From Sandaracinaceae bacterium (GTDB taxonomy: Bacteria > Myxococcota_A > Polyangia > Polyangiales > Sandaracinaceae): 64,000 bases of DNA. The stretch lies in contig JACKEC010000017.1 in assembly GCA_020633195.1 (NCBI GenBank), positions 310,001 to 374,000 of the forward strand, read 5' to 3'. Positions 41,784 to 51,200 of this stretch are shown piece after piece. Each line of letters starts with the position of its first letter. Position 1 is the stretch's first letter. The notes under the pieces were generated by a model, which worked only from the letters and a program-made list of their open reading frames with translations, ran no database searches and was not told the DNA's origin. The translations under genes and the position numbers were made by a program.

Positions 41784-43205
41784 TCACGCCGACTCGAGGA
41801 GGATCTCCTGCGGGTTCTGCGGATGCACCCGCAGCGCGACGACGGTGCCGGGGACGAGGCTCGGGGCGAGGTCGGCGCTCAGCAGCCGGGAGAACGTGGC
41901 GACGTACCGGGCCTGCTGCGGGTGGTCGACCTCGACGGTGACCTTCACCACCGGCACGCCGTTGATCTCCGTGCCCGTCGGCTGGTAGCCGCGGATCGTC
42001 CCCTGCGCGGGGATGCCGTTGACCCGCAGCCACGCCGCCTGCTGGGCCTTCTTGCGGAAGACGAAGCCGACGATGGTGAAGATGATCCCGACGGGCATCA
42101 CCGAGATCCCGACGATCGCCCCGATGCCCGCGCCCTCGAGCGCCCCGAAGAGGCTGTCGCCGCTCGTCATCGCCGGGATCGCGGTCGCCGCGCCGATGCC
42201 GAGCCCGAGCAGGATCCCGCCGATCGTGAGCGCGAGGCCGAGGTAGTAGAACACGGAGCCGATGCCGCCGTCGGCTCCGCGCGACGCGGCCACCGCGGCG
42301 ACCTGCGTGTGGCCCTGCGTCGCGAGCGGGAAGCTCTGCGGGCAGAGCTGGAGCTGCGGGTGACCCTGGATGATCCGCTGCATGGTCGTGCGACCCGAGT
42401 GGCTCTCCTTGCTCATCCGCGCGCGCAGCGCGGTCACCGCGCCCTGGAGGTCGCCGGCCCGCTCGAGGGCGTTGGCGCGAAAGACCGCCGCGGTCGGGTC
42501 CCACGCGTCGGCGATCGGCACCTGATCGTCCTGCACACCGAGGACGTGAAGGACGGCGTTCCAGTCGCCCCGGCTGGTGTCGATGAAGACCCGCGCGCAG
42601 CGCCACGCGGTGTCGGCCTCGAGGTCCTGCGACATCGGATCGCACGGCGCGATCCAGCGCTCGGCCGACGTGAGGTCGCCCTCCTTCGCGGCGGCCGACG
42701 CGAGGAGGCACCGCAGGACCTGCTGATGACGTGGCAGCTCGAGCGTCTCGAGCGAGGTCTCGAGGATCGCGCGCCGCCGCGAGTCGTCCTGCGCGAGGCC
42801 GAGGTGCGTGTTCAACATCAGCGTCAGGAAGAACAGCCGCTCGGCGGCCTCCGGGCTGTGCGTCGTCGCGACCTCGCGCTTGGTCTGCTGGTAGAGGTAG
42901 AACGACTCGTCGACCTTCGCGGGGTGGAGCGCGCCGTTCTGGACGAGGTACGCGAGGGCGGCCGGCGGGACCAGCGGCCGGCCGTCCTGCGAGCGCAACA
43001 GCCGCCACCGCTCGTCGTCCGAGATGGGGATCTTCGGCGGCGCGAACGCGCTCTCGCGCGGGCGCAGGCGCACCTGGTTCTGCGCCCGGCAGTACGCGCA
43101 GGCGACCTGGCCACCCTCGGGCGTGGTCTCGATCGGGGCGCCGCAGGCGTCGCACAACAGAACGCGGATCTCGGTCGTGTAGTGGGTCCGGCGCATCCCG
43201 CTCAT
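41784..43205 (-). CDS. Zinc-ribbon membrane protein, function unknown
   Basis: 473 aa. The N-terminal zinc ribbon has C18-X2-C21 and C36-X2-C39 (CDACG, CAYCR). A helical, TPR-like soluble region spans about 55-300. Two membrane helices lie at about 320-345 and 360-395. A C-terminal beta domain follows (RGYQPTGTEINGVPVVKVTVEVD). It lies about 100 bp upstream of the tubulin-like gene on the same strand, so the two may be co-expressed, with this protein as a membrane anchor for the filament protein (inference). Confidence 0.72.
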   Translation of the reverse strand: MSGMRRTHYTTEIRVLLCDACGAPIETTPEGGQVACAYCRAQNQVRLRPRESAFAPPKIPISDDERWRLLRSQDGRPLVPPAALAYLVQNGALHPAKVDESFYLYQQTKREVATTHSPEAAERLFFLTLMLNTHLGLAQDDSRRRAILETSLETLELPRHQQVLRCLLASAAAKEGDLTSAERWIAPCDPMSQDLEADTAWRCARVFIDTSRGDWNAVLHVLGVQDDQVPIADAWDPTAAVFRANALERAGDLQGAVTALRARMSKESHSGRTTMQRIIQGHPQLQLCPQSFPLATQGHTQVAAVAASRGADGGIGSVFYYLGLALTIGGILLGLGIGAATAIPAMTSGDSLFGALEGAGIGAIVGISVMPVGIIFTIVGFVFRKKAQQAAWLRVNGIPAQGTIRGYQPTGTEINGVPVVKVTVEVDHPQQARYVATFSRLLSADLAPSLVPGTVVALRVHPQNPQEILLESA

Positions 43206-43245
43206 GGTCCCGCCATCGTAACGCCGCCGCCTCGCGGGCCGTGTT

Positions 43246-44775
43246 ATGGAATCGTCGGTGCGCGCGCTCGTCACCTTCTGTTGGGTCGCCTGGTCGGCGA
43301 CGGCGTGGGTCCCGAGCGTCGAGGCGCAGGCCGTCGAGGAGGAGGTCGAGGAGGGCGGGGCGATGCTGTCCCCCGAGGACCTCGCGCCCCCGGACGCGGC
43401 GTCGCCCGCCGAGCCGGACGCGCGCGAGGTCAGCGAGCCCGAGGACCCGGTCATCGAGCCGGCCCCGCCGCTCGACGACGACCCGATCCAGCTCGTCCTC
43501 GAGAACGGCCTCCGCGTCGTGCTCCAGCCGGTGCCGGGGCGCCGCTTCGCCGCGGTCGGGGTGAGCTACGCCGTCGGGTCGGGCGACGTGCCGTCGGGCT
43601 GGACCGGCCTCGCGCACCTCACCGAGCACCTGATGTTCAGCGGCACCGACGTGCTCGACGACGTCGCCGTGTACCGCCGGCTCGAGGCCGCGGGCGCGGT
43701 GGTGCGCAACGCGATCACGACCGTCGATCGCACGACGTACTACGAGGTCCTCCCCGTCCGGACGATGGAGCAGGCGCTGTGGATCGAGTCCCACCGCATG
43801 GCCCGCGTCCTGCGCGGCCTCGATCGCGCGCGCCTCGAGCGGCAGCGCGACGTCGTCCTGCACGAGGGCTGGGAGCGCAACCTCTACGGCTGGCGCGGCG
43901 TGATGCACCAGCAGCGCTACGTGGGCGTGTTCCCGGAGGGCCACCCCTACACGCGGTTCGTCGAGCGCGAGGACGACGTCCGCGCGATCCGGTTGCCGCA
44001 CGTGCAGTGGTTCTTCCAGCAGCACTACGGCCCGGACGACGCGACGCTGATCGTCGTCGGGGGCTTCGACGTCGACCGGGTGCGGGCCTCGATCGAGCGT
44101 CACTTCTCGCCGATCGTGCGGAGCGCCCCGGCGCCCACGCCGGTCGCGCCGCCGCCCGTCGCGCCGCTGCCGCGCGAGCGACGGATCGCGGTCCGCATCC
44201 AGCACGACCGCGACCAGGTCGAGGTGGCGTGGCCGACCCCCGCGCTCTTCGACGACGGAGACGCGGCGCTCGACGTGCTCTCCGAGCTGCTCGTCGAGCG
44301 CCGAGAGTCGCCGCTGTTCGCGGGGCTCGTCGAGTCGGGGATCGCGCTCGATCTCAACGCCCGGCAGTACAGCCACGATCACGGCTCGGTGTTCGTCATC
44401 GCCGCGGTCCCCGCGCGCGGCCACACCACCGACGAGTGCCTCGCCGCGATCGACGCGGCGATGGAGCAGGTCCGGCGCCAGCCGTTCGACGCCGAGGCGG
44501 TCGAGCGCGCGCGCGGCGACTGGGCGCGCGTGGTGCGCCTCGACGCGGAGGACCTCGGCGCGCGGCTCGGCCTGCTGGCCGCTTCGCGGGGCGGCTACGT
44601 CCCGACCGTGGAGCACGAGCGCGACCGCTACCTCGCGGTCGACGCGGACGCGGTGGCGCGCGTGGTCCGGGACTGGCTGCCCGCCGATCGTCGGCTCGTC
44701 CTGGTGGGCCGCGCCGACCCCCTCGCGCCGCCCGGCGCGCAGATCGTCTCGGACGAGGGGCGACCCGAGCGATGA
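43246..44775 (+). CDS. M16 zinc protease, catalytic member
   Basis: 509 aa. Signal peptide (cut near VEAQA, about 28) and an acidic linker to about 78. The M16 domain has the inverted zinc motif HLTEH (His124, Glu127, His128), with Glu207 as the likely third ligand, 79 residues further. The second, non-catalytic M16 half fills about 300-500. It is probably periplasmic. Overlaps the second M16 gene by ATGA (44772-44775), an arrangement in which the two proteins form a heterodimer. Confidence 0.88.
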   Translation: MESSVRALVTFCWVAWSATAWVPSVEAQAVEEEVEEGGAMLSPEDLAPPDAASPAEPDAREVSEPEDPVIEPAPPLDDDPIQLVLENGLRVVLQPVPGRRFAAVGVSYAVGSGDVPSGWTGLAHLTEHLMFSGTDVLDDVAVYRRLEAAGAVVRNAITTVDRTTYYEVLPVRTMEQALWIESHRMARVLRGLDRARLERQRDVVLHEGWERNLYGWRGVMHQQRYVGVFPEGHPYTRFVEREDDVRAIRLPHVQWFFQQHYGPDDATLIVVGGFDVDRVRASIERHFSPIVRSAPAPTPVAPPPVAPLPRERRIAVRIQHDRDQVEVAWPTPALFDDGDAALDVLSELLVERRESPLFAGLVESGIALDLNARQYSHDHGSVFVIAAVPARGHTTDECLAAIDAAMEQVRRQPFDAEAVERARGDWARVVRLDAEDLGARLGLLAASRGGYVPTVEHERDRYLAVDADAVARVVRDWLPADRRLVLVGRADPLAPPGAQIVSDEGRPER

Positions 44776-46232
44776 GGCCTGGGCTCGTCGCGGTCCTCGC
44801 CCTCGCGCTGGCCGGCTGCGTGCTCCGCGCGCCGATCCCGCCGCCCCGCGATCCCCTCGCGGCGACGCCGCCCGACGCGCTGCCGCCGCCCCCCACCGAG
44901 ACCTGGCCGGACGAGCCGCTGCAGCTCCGGCTCACGCGGCACCAGCTCCAGAACGGCTTCCGGATCGTGATCGCGCGCGGCGAGCCGAACGGGATCGCCT
45001 CGGTCGCGTTCGTCAGCCGCGCCACGCCGCGCTGGGACGAGCGCGCGCCGCAGGCGGTCACGAGCTGGATGTCGCAGATGATCTTCCGCGCCACGCGGAC
45101 CGACGACGGCGTGGTCGACGACCTGCTCACGCGGGAGGGCTTCAGCCCGCAGATCGACGCGGGCGCGCTGGGCCTGCTGGTCCACGAGCGCATGCCGCGC
45201 GAGGAGCTGCCGCGGTACCTGCGCGCGCTCGACCAGGTGCTGCGTCAGCCCGAGCTGCGGCCCGAGGACCTCGCGCGCCGGGTCGAGGCGCACGCGGACC
45301 GCGTGGAGACCGAGCTCGTCGGCTCCTCGGGCCTGCTCGACGATCGCGCGCCGTCGCTCCTCTACGATCCGGCCGACGTCCGGGCGCAGGGGATGGGCGA
45401 CCGGCTCGAGGTGATCCAGCGCCTCGACGTGGCCGCGCTGCGGGCGCGTCACGCGGATCTGCTCGACCCCAGCCGCAGCACGATCGTCCTCACCGGCGAC
45501 GTGGACCCACGCGTGGTCCTGCCGTTCCTCGGGCGCCTCTTCGGCGCGTGGCCCGCGCACGCTTCGACGCCGTCGATCGCGCCCCCCCGCTACCGCGAGG
45601 CCGGGGGGCCGCGCGGGCGGATCGTGGTCCGCCCCGCGCTCCGCGCGTACCTGCGCCTCGTGGAGCGCGCGCCGCCGTTCACCCACTCGGACTACGCCGC
45701 GTTCCTCGTCCTCGAGCAGATCCTCGGCGGGATGTTCGCGTCGCGCCTGAACCTGTCGGTGCGCGAGGGGAGCGGCGCGAGCTACGGCTTCCACGCGGCC
45801 TACGGCGCGACCGCGACCGAGGGCGCGATCGAGATGGAGACCTCCATCGATCCCTCCTACACGCGCTCGGTGCTCGACGCGATGCTCGCCGAGGTGCGCC
45901 GCGTCCGCGGCGAGGACGGCGGCGTGCAGCCCGCCGAGCTCGCGCTCGCGCAGACGCGGGCGCGCGAGATGCTCCTCGCCCAGGTCGACTCGTCGGCCGG
46001 CCTCGCGATCGCGATCGCCCGACGCGTGCAGGTCGATCAGGAGCCGGGCGCGTTCGGCGACGTGCTCCGGCAGATCGACGTGCTCGACGCCCCCGCGGTC
46101 GAGGCGGCGGCGCGCGCGTGGCTCCGCCCCGATCAGGCGCCGCTCTTGATGGTGGTCCGCCCCGAGCACCTCGACGGCGTCCTCGGCGCGGGCCTCGGCT
46201 CCTTCGAAGTGGTCACGATCCGGAGCGAGTGA
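44772..46232 (+). CDS. M16-family lipoprotein lacking the zinc motif
   Basis: 486 aa. Lipobox LALAGC (Cys about 16), a Pro-rich linker, then an M16 fold. At the position of HLTEH the sequence reads SWMSQ, so both His ligands and the catalytic Glu are missing. The C-terminal half keeps the family's FASRLNLSVREGSGASYGF substrate-binding region. It is therefore probably the inactive partner that holds the substrate for the protease encoded just upstream. The lipid anchor would tether the complex to a membrane. Confidence 0.87.
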   Translation: MRPGLVAVLALALAGCVLRAPIPPPRDPLAATPPDALPPPPTETWPDEPLQLRLTRHQLQNGFRIVIARGEPNGIASVAFVSRATPRWDERAPQAVTSWMSQMIFRATRTDDGVVDDLLTREGFSPQIDAGALGLLVHERMPREELPRYLRALDQVLRQPELRPEDLARRVEAHADRVETELVGSSGLLDDRAPSLLYDPADVRAQGMGDRLEVIQRLDVAALRARHADLLDPSRSTIVLTGDVDPRVVLPFLGRLFGAWPAHASTPSIAPPRYREAGGPRGRIVVRPALRAYLRLVERAPPFTHSDYAAFLVLEQILGGMFASRLNLSVREGSGASYGFHAAYGATATEGAIEMETSIDPSYTRSVLDAMLAEVRRVRGEDGGVQPAELALAQTRAREMLLAQVDSSAGLAIAIARRVQVDQEPGAFGDVLRQIDVLDAPAVEAAARAWLRPDQAPLLMVVRPEHLDGVLGAGLGSFEVVTIRSE

Positions 46233-46307
46233 GCCTCCGGGTCCATCGAGGTTCAGCGTGCGCGACTTCCGCGTATCGCTGCGCCTGGGCGGCGATATCA
46301 TGCGCTG

Positions 46308-47567
46308 GTGCACATCCCTCAGCGCCGCTTCCTCGCGACGGCGATCTTTGCGGCCTTCGGTCTGTACGGGTGCGGCACGGCCGGGTCGCCGGACGCGGGG
46401 CCGGGCGACGCCGGGGGGACCCGACCCGACGCCGGGGACGCGGCGCTCGAGCTCGACGCGGGCGCCGACGCGGCGCTCCCCGCCGCGGACGCGGGGCCCA
46501 CGACGGGACCCCGCGAGACGTTCGCCTACGATCCCACGACGAGCGAGACGTTCACGACCGACGACGGCGCTTCGGTGACGCTCGAGGCCGAGTCCCTCGT
46601 CACCGATACGGGCGAGCCGCCGACGGGGATGGTGACCGTGGCCGTGCAAAACGTCCTGACGCCTCGGAGCGGCCCGGACGACATGCCGGGAGGCTTCACG
46701 GGACGCAGTGCGGCGGGCGAGCTCGTCGTGCTCTTCTCCTACGGGGTGATCGACGTCTCGTTCACCGACGAGGCAGGGGTCGACCTCGACCTCGCGCCGG
46801 GCCGAACGGCGGTGATCGGCGTGCCGAGCTTTACGGACGGCCCGGACGCGGTGCCCATGTGGTACCTCCCCGAGGGCAGCTCGGTCTGGCAGGAGGACGG
46901 GGCCGGGGTCCGCGTCGGCGATCGCTACGAAGCGACCGTGAGCCACTTCACCCCTTGGAACTGCGACGATAGCTGCAGCGGATCGTGCATCACGGGCGCC
47001 GCGCCGCCTGGCTCCCGGGTGGTCGCCCGCCTCGTGCACAGCACCTGCCCCGGGTTCGTGGGCGCGCCGCTCTCGGGCGCGAGCGAGACGGTCGGCCCCG
47101 ACGGACGCTTCGAGCTCTCGCCCCTCGTCCGAGGGAGCCACTACCACCTCACGGTGACCTCCCCCGGCGGCGAGGTGTCGGAGCAGATCGCGTCGACGCC
47201 GCTCGACTCGACCGACCCCTGCGAGGAGGCGATGCCGGTCACGGACTTCGCTCGAGTCGCGTTCGACTGGACGATCGACGGGATGCCGCCGACCGTGGAC
47301 CTCTGCTACGCGATCACGGGGGCCCCGCAGATCCTGATCACCGGGGACGGCTTCTCCATCGGAGGGGAGTGCCATCGCGTGGACGGGGAGGGCGTGCCCT
47401 TTCCTCTGCCGAGCACCCTTCTCCCGTTCGGGTCGCAGTCGATCCGGTTCCAGATGACCGACGTCGCCACGGGGAGCGAGGTCGTGGTCCGCGAGGGACC
47501 CGTCGTGAACGTCGTCCTCGATCGGTCGCAGCCCGTGCGAGTCATCTCGGCGGACTTCGCGCCGTGA
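46308..47567 (+). CDS. Predicted lipoprotein with CILP/ZU5-like and CarboxypepD-like domains
   Basis: 419 aa from GTG at 46308. Lipobox LYGC (Cys about 22), then an Asp/Ala/Gly linker to about 65. Residues about 75-220 end in the motif HFTPWNCDDS. The RHS lipoprotein of the island has HLTPWDC at the end of a similar region, so the two share a domain type. A carboxypeptidase-regulatory-like domain follows (GAPLSGASETVGPDGRFEL). Function unknown; probably a surface or periplasmic binding protein. Confidence 0.72.
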   Translation: MHIPQRRFLATAIFAAFGLYGCGTAGSPDAGPGDAGGTRPDAGDAALELDAGADAALPAADAGPTTGPRETFAYDPTTSETFTTDDGASVTLEAESLVTDTGEPPTGMVTVAVQNVLTPRSGPDDMPGGFTGRSAAGELVVLFSYGVIDVSFTDEAGVDLDLAPGRTAVIGVPSFTDGPDAVPMWYLPEGSSVWQEDGAGVRVGDRYEATVSHFTPWNCDDSCSGSCITGAAPPGSRVVARLVHSTCPGFVGAPLSGASETVGPDGRFELSPLVRGSHYHLTVTSPGGEVSEQIASTPLDSTDPCEEAMPVTDFARVAFDWTIDGMPPTVDLCYAITGAPQILITGDGFSIGGECHRVDGEGVPFPLPSTLLPFGSQSIRFQMTDVATGSEVVVREGPVVNVVLDRSQPVRVISADFAP

Positions 47568-47610
47568 CCTCTCAGAGCCGCCCGACGGCGACCTGATAGG
47601 CTCCTCGGCC

Positions 47611-48378
47611 ATGACCGTCCGGGTGGAGAAGCAAGGGGTGGTGACCACGGTGATCCTCGATCGCCCCGGCCGCCGGAACGCCGTCGACCGCGACACCGCG
47701 GAGGCGCTCGCCGCCGCGTTCCGCGCGTTCGACGCCGACGAGGAGGCGCGCGTCGGCGTGCTCTACGGCGACCACGGGACGTTCTGCGCGGGCGCGGACC
47801 TCAAGGCGATCGCCGAGGGCCGCCCGAACCGCGTCGAGCCGGACGGCGATGGCCCGATGGGCCCGAGCCGCATGCTCCTCGACAAGCCGGTCGTCGCCGC
47901 GATCGCCGGCCACGCGGTCGCCGGCGGGCTCGAGCTCGCGCTCTGGTGTGACCTGCGCGTGGTGGAGGAGGACGCGGTCCTCGGCGTCTTCTGCCGCCGG
48001 TGGGGCGTGCCGCTGATCGACGGCGGGACCGTGCGCCTGCCGCGGCTGATCGGCCTCAGCCGCGCCCTCGACCTCATCCTCACCGGTCGCGCCGTCGACG
48101 CCGCCGAGGCCGAGCGCATCGGCCTCGCGAACCGCGTCGTCCCGAAGGGCAAGGCCCGCGAGGAGGCCGAGGCCCTCGCGCGCCTCGTCGCGGCGTTCCC
48201 TCAGACCTGCATGCGGACCGACCGCCGCTCCGCCTACGAGGCCTTCGACCGCGACCTCGACGGCGCGATCGGCCGCGAGCTCGAGCTCGGGATGCAGGCG
48301 CTCGGCGACGCCGCGATGCTCGAAGGGACGCAGCGCTTCCGCGACGGCGCGGGCCGCGGCGGCGCGCTCGAGCCCTGA
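47611..48378 (+). CDS. Enoyl-CoA hydratase/isomerase (crotonase) family protein
   Basis: 255 aa, the normal length. The oxyanion-hole strands are GTFCAGADLKAI and GHAVAGGLELAL. The active-site segment reads VPLIDGGTVRLPRLIGLSRALDLILTGR. At the position of the second catalytic Glu of classical hydratases the sequence has Asp (IDGG), so the reaction may differ from simple hydration. There is no fatty-acid oxidation cluster nearby. ATG at 47611 gives the canonical start of the fold. Substrate not predictable. Confidence 0.88.
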   Translation: MTVRVEKQGVVTTVILDRPGRRNAVDRDTAEALAAAFRAFDADEEARVGVLYGDHGTFCAGADLKAIAEGRPNRVEPDGDGPMGPSRMLLDKPVVAAIAGHAVAGGLELALWCDLRVVEEDAVLGVFCRRWGVPLIDGGTVRLPRLIGLSRALDLILTGRAVDAAEAERIGLANRVVPKGKAREEAEALARLVAAFPQTCMRTDRRSAYEAFDRDLDGAIGRELELGMQALGDAAMLEGTQRFRDGAGRGGALEP

Positions 48379-48399
48379 CGTCGCGGTGGCGCGAGCCCG

Positions 48400-49107
48400 T
48401 CAGCGCGCTCGCTTCGCCGCTTCGGGCGGCGGCTCCACCTCCACCTCGTCGCCCTCCGCTTCGGCCTCCACCTCGACGCGGGCCTTCGGCGTCGCGGCGT
48501 GGCCGTGCCTCTTGGCGATCTCCACGAGCGCCTCGAACGTCGCGCGCCGCTTGGTCGCCTCGTTCCGCGCGACCCTCGACGTGAGCCGTCGCGCGACGAC
48601 GAACACGAGCGCCATCACGAGCGGCGCGAGCCACGCGATGTGCCACTCGGCGAGCCCGCGGGCGAAGAGGTCGTGCCCGACGGCGAACGTCATCAGCGTG
48701 AGGAAGCCCCCGAGCAGCCCCGAGAGGGTGATCGAAGCCGCGCTCAGCGCGCCGTAGTCGTTGGTGGTGGTGATGCGCGTCTTCCCGTCGCGCTGCGTGA
48801 CGGAGAAGCCGGGCGCCTGGAGCGATCGACCGATCTGCCGGACCTGCACCCCGTACCGCATCGTGAGGTGCGCCGCGATCGCCTCGAGGCCCTCGTCGTC
48901 GACCTCGAGGTCGAGCTCGCGCGAGAGCGTGATCTTCCCGGGGCCGTCGAGCACTCGGCTCGGGATCACGTCGTCGGTCCCGACGGTGACGGGCCCGGTC
49001 GGCGCCGCGCCCGTCAGGCGCTCGATCGTGTCGTTCGCCTCGGACAGCTCCGTCTCGAGCTGGGAGACCCGCGCGCGGAGCGTCTCCATCTCGTCGCGGT
49101 AGCCCAT
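48400..49107 (-). CDS. Coiled-coil protein with two membrane helices
   Basis: 235 aa. An N-terminal coiled coil (about 3-32) leads to an alpha/beta segment (about 45-115). Two hydrophobic helices follow (about 122-145 and 158-178). The tail is charged and ends in an acidic Glu/Val repeat. No family recognised. It lies 24 bp downstream of the barrel gene on the same strand and may be the last gene of the TlpA-barrel unit. Confidence 0.6.
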   Translation of the reverse strand: MGYRDEMETLRARVSQLETELSEANDTIERLTGAAPTGPVTVGTDDVIPSRVLDGPGKITLSRELDLEVDDEGLEAIAAHLTMRYGVQVRQIGRSLQAPGFSVTQRDGKTRITTTNDYGALSAASITLSGLLGGFLTLMTFAVGHDLFARGLAEWHIAWLAPLVMALVFVVARRLTSRVARNEATKRRATFEALVEIAKRHGHAATPKARVEVEAEAEGDEVEVEPPPEAAKRAR

Positions 49108-49131
49108 CGGGCCATCGTGCCCCGGCTCCGA

Positions 49132-50439
49132 TCAGAAGTGGTATTCGGCCTTGAGGATCCCGTAGCGCTCGACGTCGTTCATGTCCTCGCCGAGCCCGGT
49201 GCCCAGGAAGGCGTGCGACTCGCGGTACATGAGGAGCACGGCGACCTCGGGGATGATCTGGAGCCGGACGTGCGCCTCGGCGCCGACGTGGAAGCCGTCG
49301 CCCACCATCGAGCTCTGCGACAGCTCCTCGCTCAGGTTCATCATGTGGCCGATCTCCGGGATGATGCCGATGGAGAGCGGGGTGTCGCCGACGCTGAAGA
49401 AGAGGCCGACGCGGGCGTAGATCCCGTGCAGCGTGTAGTCGGGGATCGAGACCATGATCTCGCTGTCGAGCATCCGGAACGCCCAGCCCGCCTCGAGGAC
49501 GAGCTCGGTGGGGTGGTCGCCCGGCGCGAGCGGGATGTCGGTGCGCAGGCCGATCGTCAGGTGGTGCGCGCGCATGTCGGTCGTGCGCGTCGTGCCGTCG
49601 ACCAAGTAGTCCTGGGCCTGGAGCCCGACCGAGGTCGTGTAGCGCGAGATCAGCGAGATCCGCAGCCGCGACGTCAGGTCCGGCCGGAAGTAGCCCTGGA
49701 CCTGCGCCTGGATCGCGGGGAAGGGCGTGGTGCTGAGCCGCGCCGGGCCCGCCATCATCGGGACCGCGCTCTGGCGCTGCATGATCCCGAGCCCGAGCTG
49801 GATCGCGAAGCCCCACTGCCGGTTCTCGGCCTCGGACTCGCCTTCGCTGGCCGCGGGCTCCGAGCCCTCGCCGCCCTCGCCCTCGGCGCCGGGCTCCTCC
49901 CACGAGACCGGCGGCGGCAAGCCTCCGTCGCCTCCGTCACCGCCCTCGGCGCCGTCGCCGCCCTCGGGGTCCTCGTCCGGCGGCGCCTCACCGCCTCCGT
50001 CGGACGCGCCCCCCGCCACCTCGGCGAGGTCCCGCAAGACGGAGTGCTGGCTCGCGGGGCGCAACGCCTGCCCGCGCAGCCCGTGGCTGCGCCTCCGCGC
50101 GAGCTCGCCGGTCGAGCCGTTGTAGTAGCGCAGCGTCAGCATGCGCCGGCGGTAGTGGCCGCCGTAGCTCGCCACGACGATGACGTCGGCGCCCTGCTGC
50201 GTGGCGATCTCCCGGATCGCCTGGTTGTTGCTCGGGTAGAGGTCGCGCTCGGCCGCGGCCCGCGAGTAGGTGTCGTAGGAGACCAGCGTCGCGCGCGTCG
50301 CGATCAGGTTCTCGAGGGTGCGCCGGAGGTGCGAGGGCACGCTGCCCGACGGGATGAAGAGGGCTCGTGTTCCCTCCTGCGCGGACGCCAGGCTGGGCGC
50401 CGTCGTGAGGAGCGCGATCGCAAACAGCAGGGAACGCAT
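49132..50439 (-). CDS. Predicted outer-membrane beta-barrel protein
   Basis: 435 aa with signal peptide (cut near ASAQE, about 20). Residues 25-140 form an alpha/beta domain (ALFIPSGSVPSHLRRTL, GADVIVVASYGGHYRRRML). A long Glu/Gly/Asp-rich linker follows (about 145-205). The C-terminal 230 residues alternate hydrophobic and polar residues and end ILKAEYHF, with a terminal Phe as in BAM-assembled barrels. It lies 8 bp after the TlpA-like gene. Function unknown. Confidence 0.75.
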   Translation of the reverse strand: MRSLLFAIALLTTAPSLASAQEGTRALFIPSGSVPSHLRRTLENLIATRATLVSYDTYSRAAAERDLYPSNNQAIREIATQQGADVIVVASYGGHYRRRMLTLRYYNGSTGELARRRSHGLRGQALRPASQHSVLRDLAEVAGGASDGGGEAPPDEDPEGGDGAEGGDGGDGGLPPPVSWEEPGAEGEGGEGSEPAASEGESEAENRQWGFAIQLGLGIMQRQSAVPMMAGPARLSTTPFPAIQAQVQGYFRPDLTSRLRISLISRYTTSVGLQAQDYLVDGTTRTTDMRAHHLTIGLRTDIPLAPGDHPTELVLEAGWAFRMLDSEIMVSIPDYTLHGIYARVGLFFSVGDTPLSIGIIPEIGHMMNLSEELSQSSMVGDGFHVGAEAHVRLQIIPEVAVLLMYRESHAFLGTGLGEDMNDVERYGILKAEYHF

Positions 50440-50447
50440 CGGATGGG

Positions 50448-50951
50448 TCAGAGGAGGTCGCGAATCTGCCGCTCGAGCGCGGCTGCGTCTCCCGCACGGT
50501 ACCCCGAATGGACGTGGCGGACTACGCCTCGGCGATCGATCACGAAGGTGCTCGGCATCGTCGCCGGCCGGTAGCGGTTGGCGACCGAGTGATCCGAGTC
50601 GAGCATGACGGGGAAGGTCACGCGGGTCTGCGAGAGGAAGCCGCGCGCGTTCCGCTCGGCGTCGTCCTCGCTGACGCCGATCACGACGAGGCCCTGCGCT
50701 CGGTACTGCTGGTAGAGCCGCTCGAGCGCCGGCATCGCCTCGGCGCACGGGCCGCACCAGCTCGCCCAGAAGTCGACGACGATCACGCTCCCGCGATGCG
50801 CGGAGAGGTCGACCACCGAGCTCCCGCCGAGCGCCCGGCCGGTGAGCGCCGGGGCGCGCGCGCCCTCGTCGAGGGCGGCCACGTAAGAGGCGAACAGCAG
50901 GGCCGCGGCGGCGCCGCCGAGACCGACCATCAATCCGGTGGAACGTTGCAT
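50448..50951 (-). CDS. TlpA/ResA-like membrane-anchored thioredoxin
   Basis: 167 aa. An N-terminal membrane helix or uncleaved signal (about 5-27) is followed by the thioredoxin fold. The active site is WASWCGPC and the cis-proline loop TMPSTF. Such proteins reduce periplasmic disulfides, including apocytochrome c heme-binding Cys pairs. Divergent, 249 bp away, is an 11-heme cytochrome gene, and DUF3570/DUF4266 genes are commonly found with a TlpA-like gene. I chose the ATG at 50951 because longer forms add only low-complexity sequence. Confidence 0.9.
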   Translation of the reverse strand: MQRSTGLMVGLGGAAAALLFASYVAALDEGARAPALTGRALGGSSVVDLSAHRGSVIVVDFWASWCGPCAEAMPALERLYQQYRAQGLVVIGVSEDDAERNARGFLSQTRVTFPVMLDSDHSVANRYRPATMPSTFVIDRRGVVRHVHSGYRAGDAAALERQIRDLL

Positions 50952-51200
50952 GTGATGCCCACTGAGCAACACGCGTGCCCGGCTCCTCGAGCTTCCAGCG
51001 CCTGAGGCCTCGAGGGCAGAAGCTTCGAAAACCCCTGGGGACGGGGCACCGCGGTGGGGTTCGTGGTCCCCGGCCAAATCGGAACACGGAGCGCTCGGCG
51101 AGGGAGCAAACTGGGTTCCCGAGCCCCGGCATCGTGTACTCTCGGGGGGATCGAGCTGGGCACGATTCATGCGCGGCACCGTCGCAACCTGGGGACCAAG

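Noticed and set aside
39526..44616. A 1696-codon minus-strand open frame
   Set aside because: It runs antisense or out of frame through several well-supported genes and is Arg/Ala/Pro low complexity, a product of high G+C.
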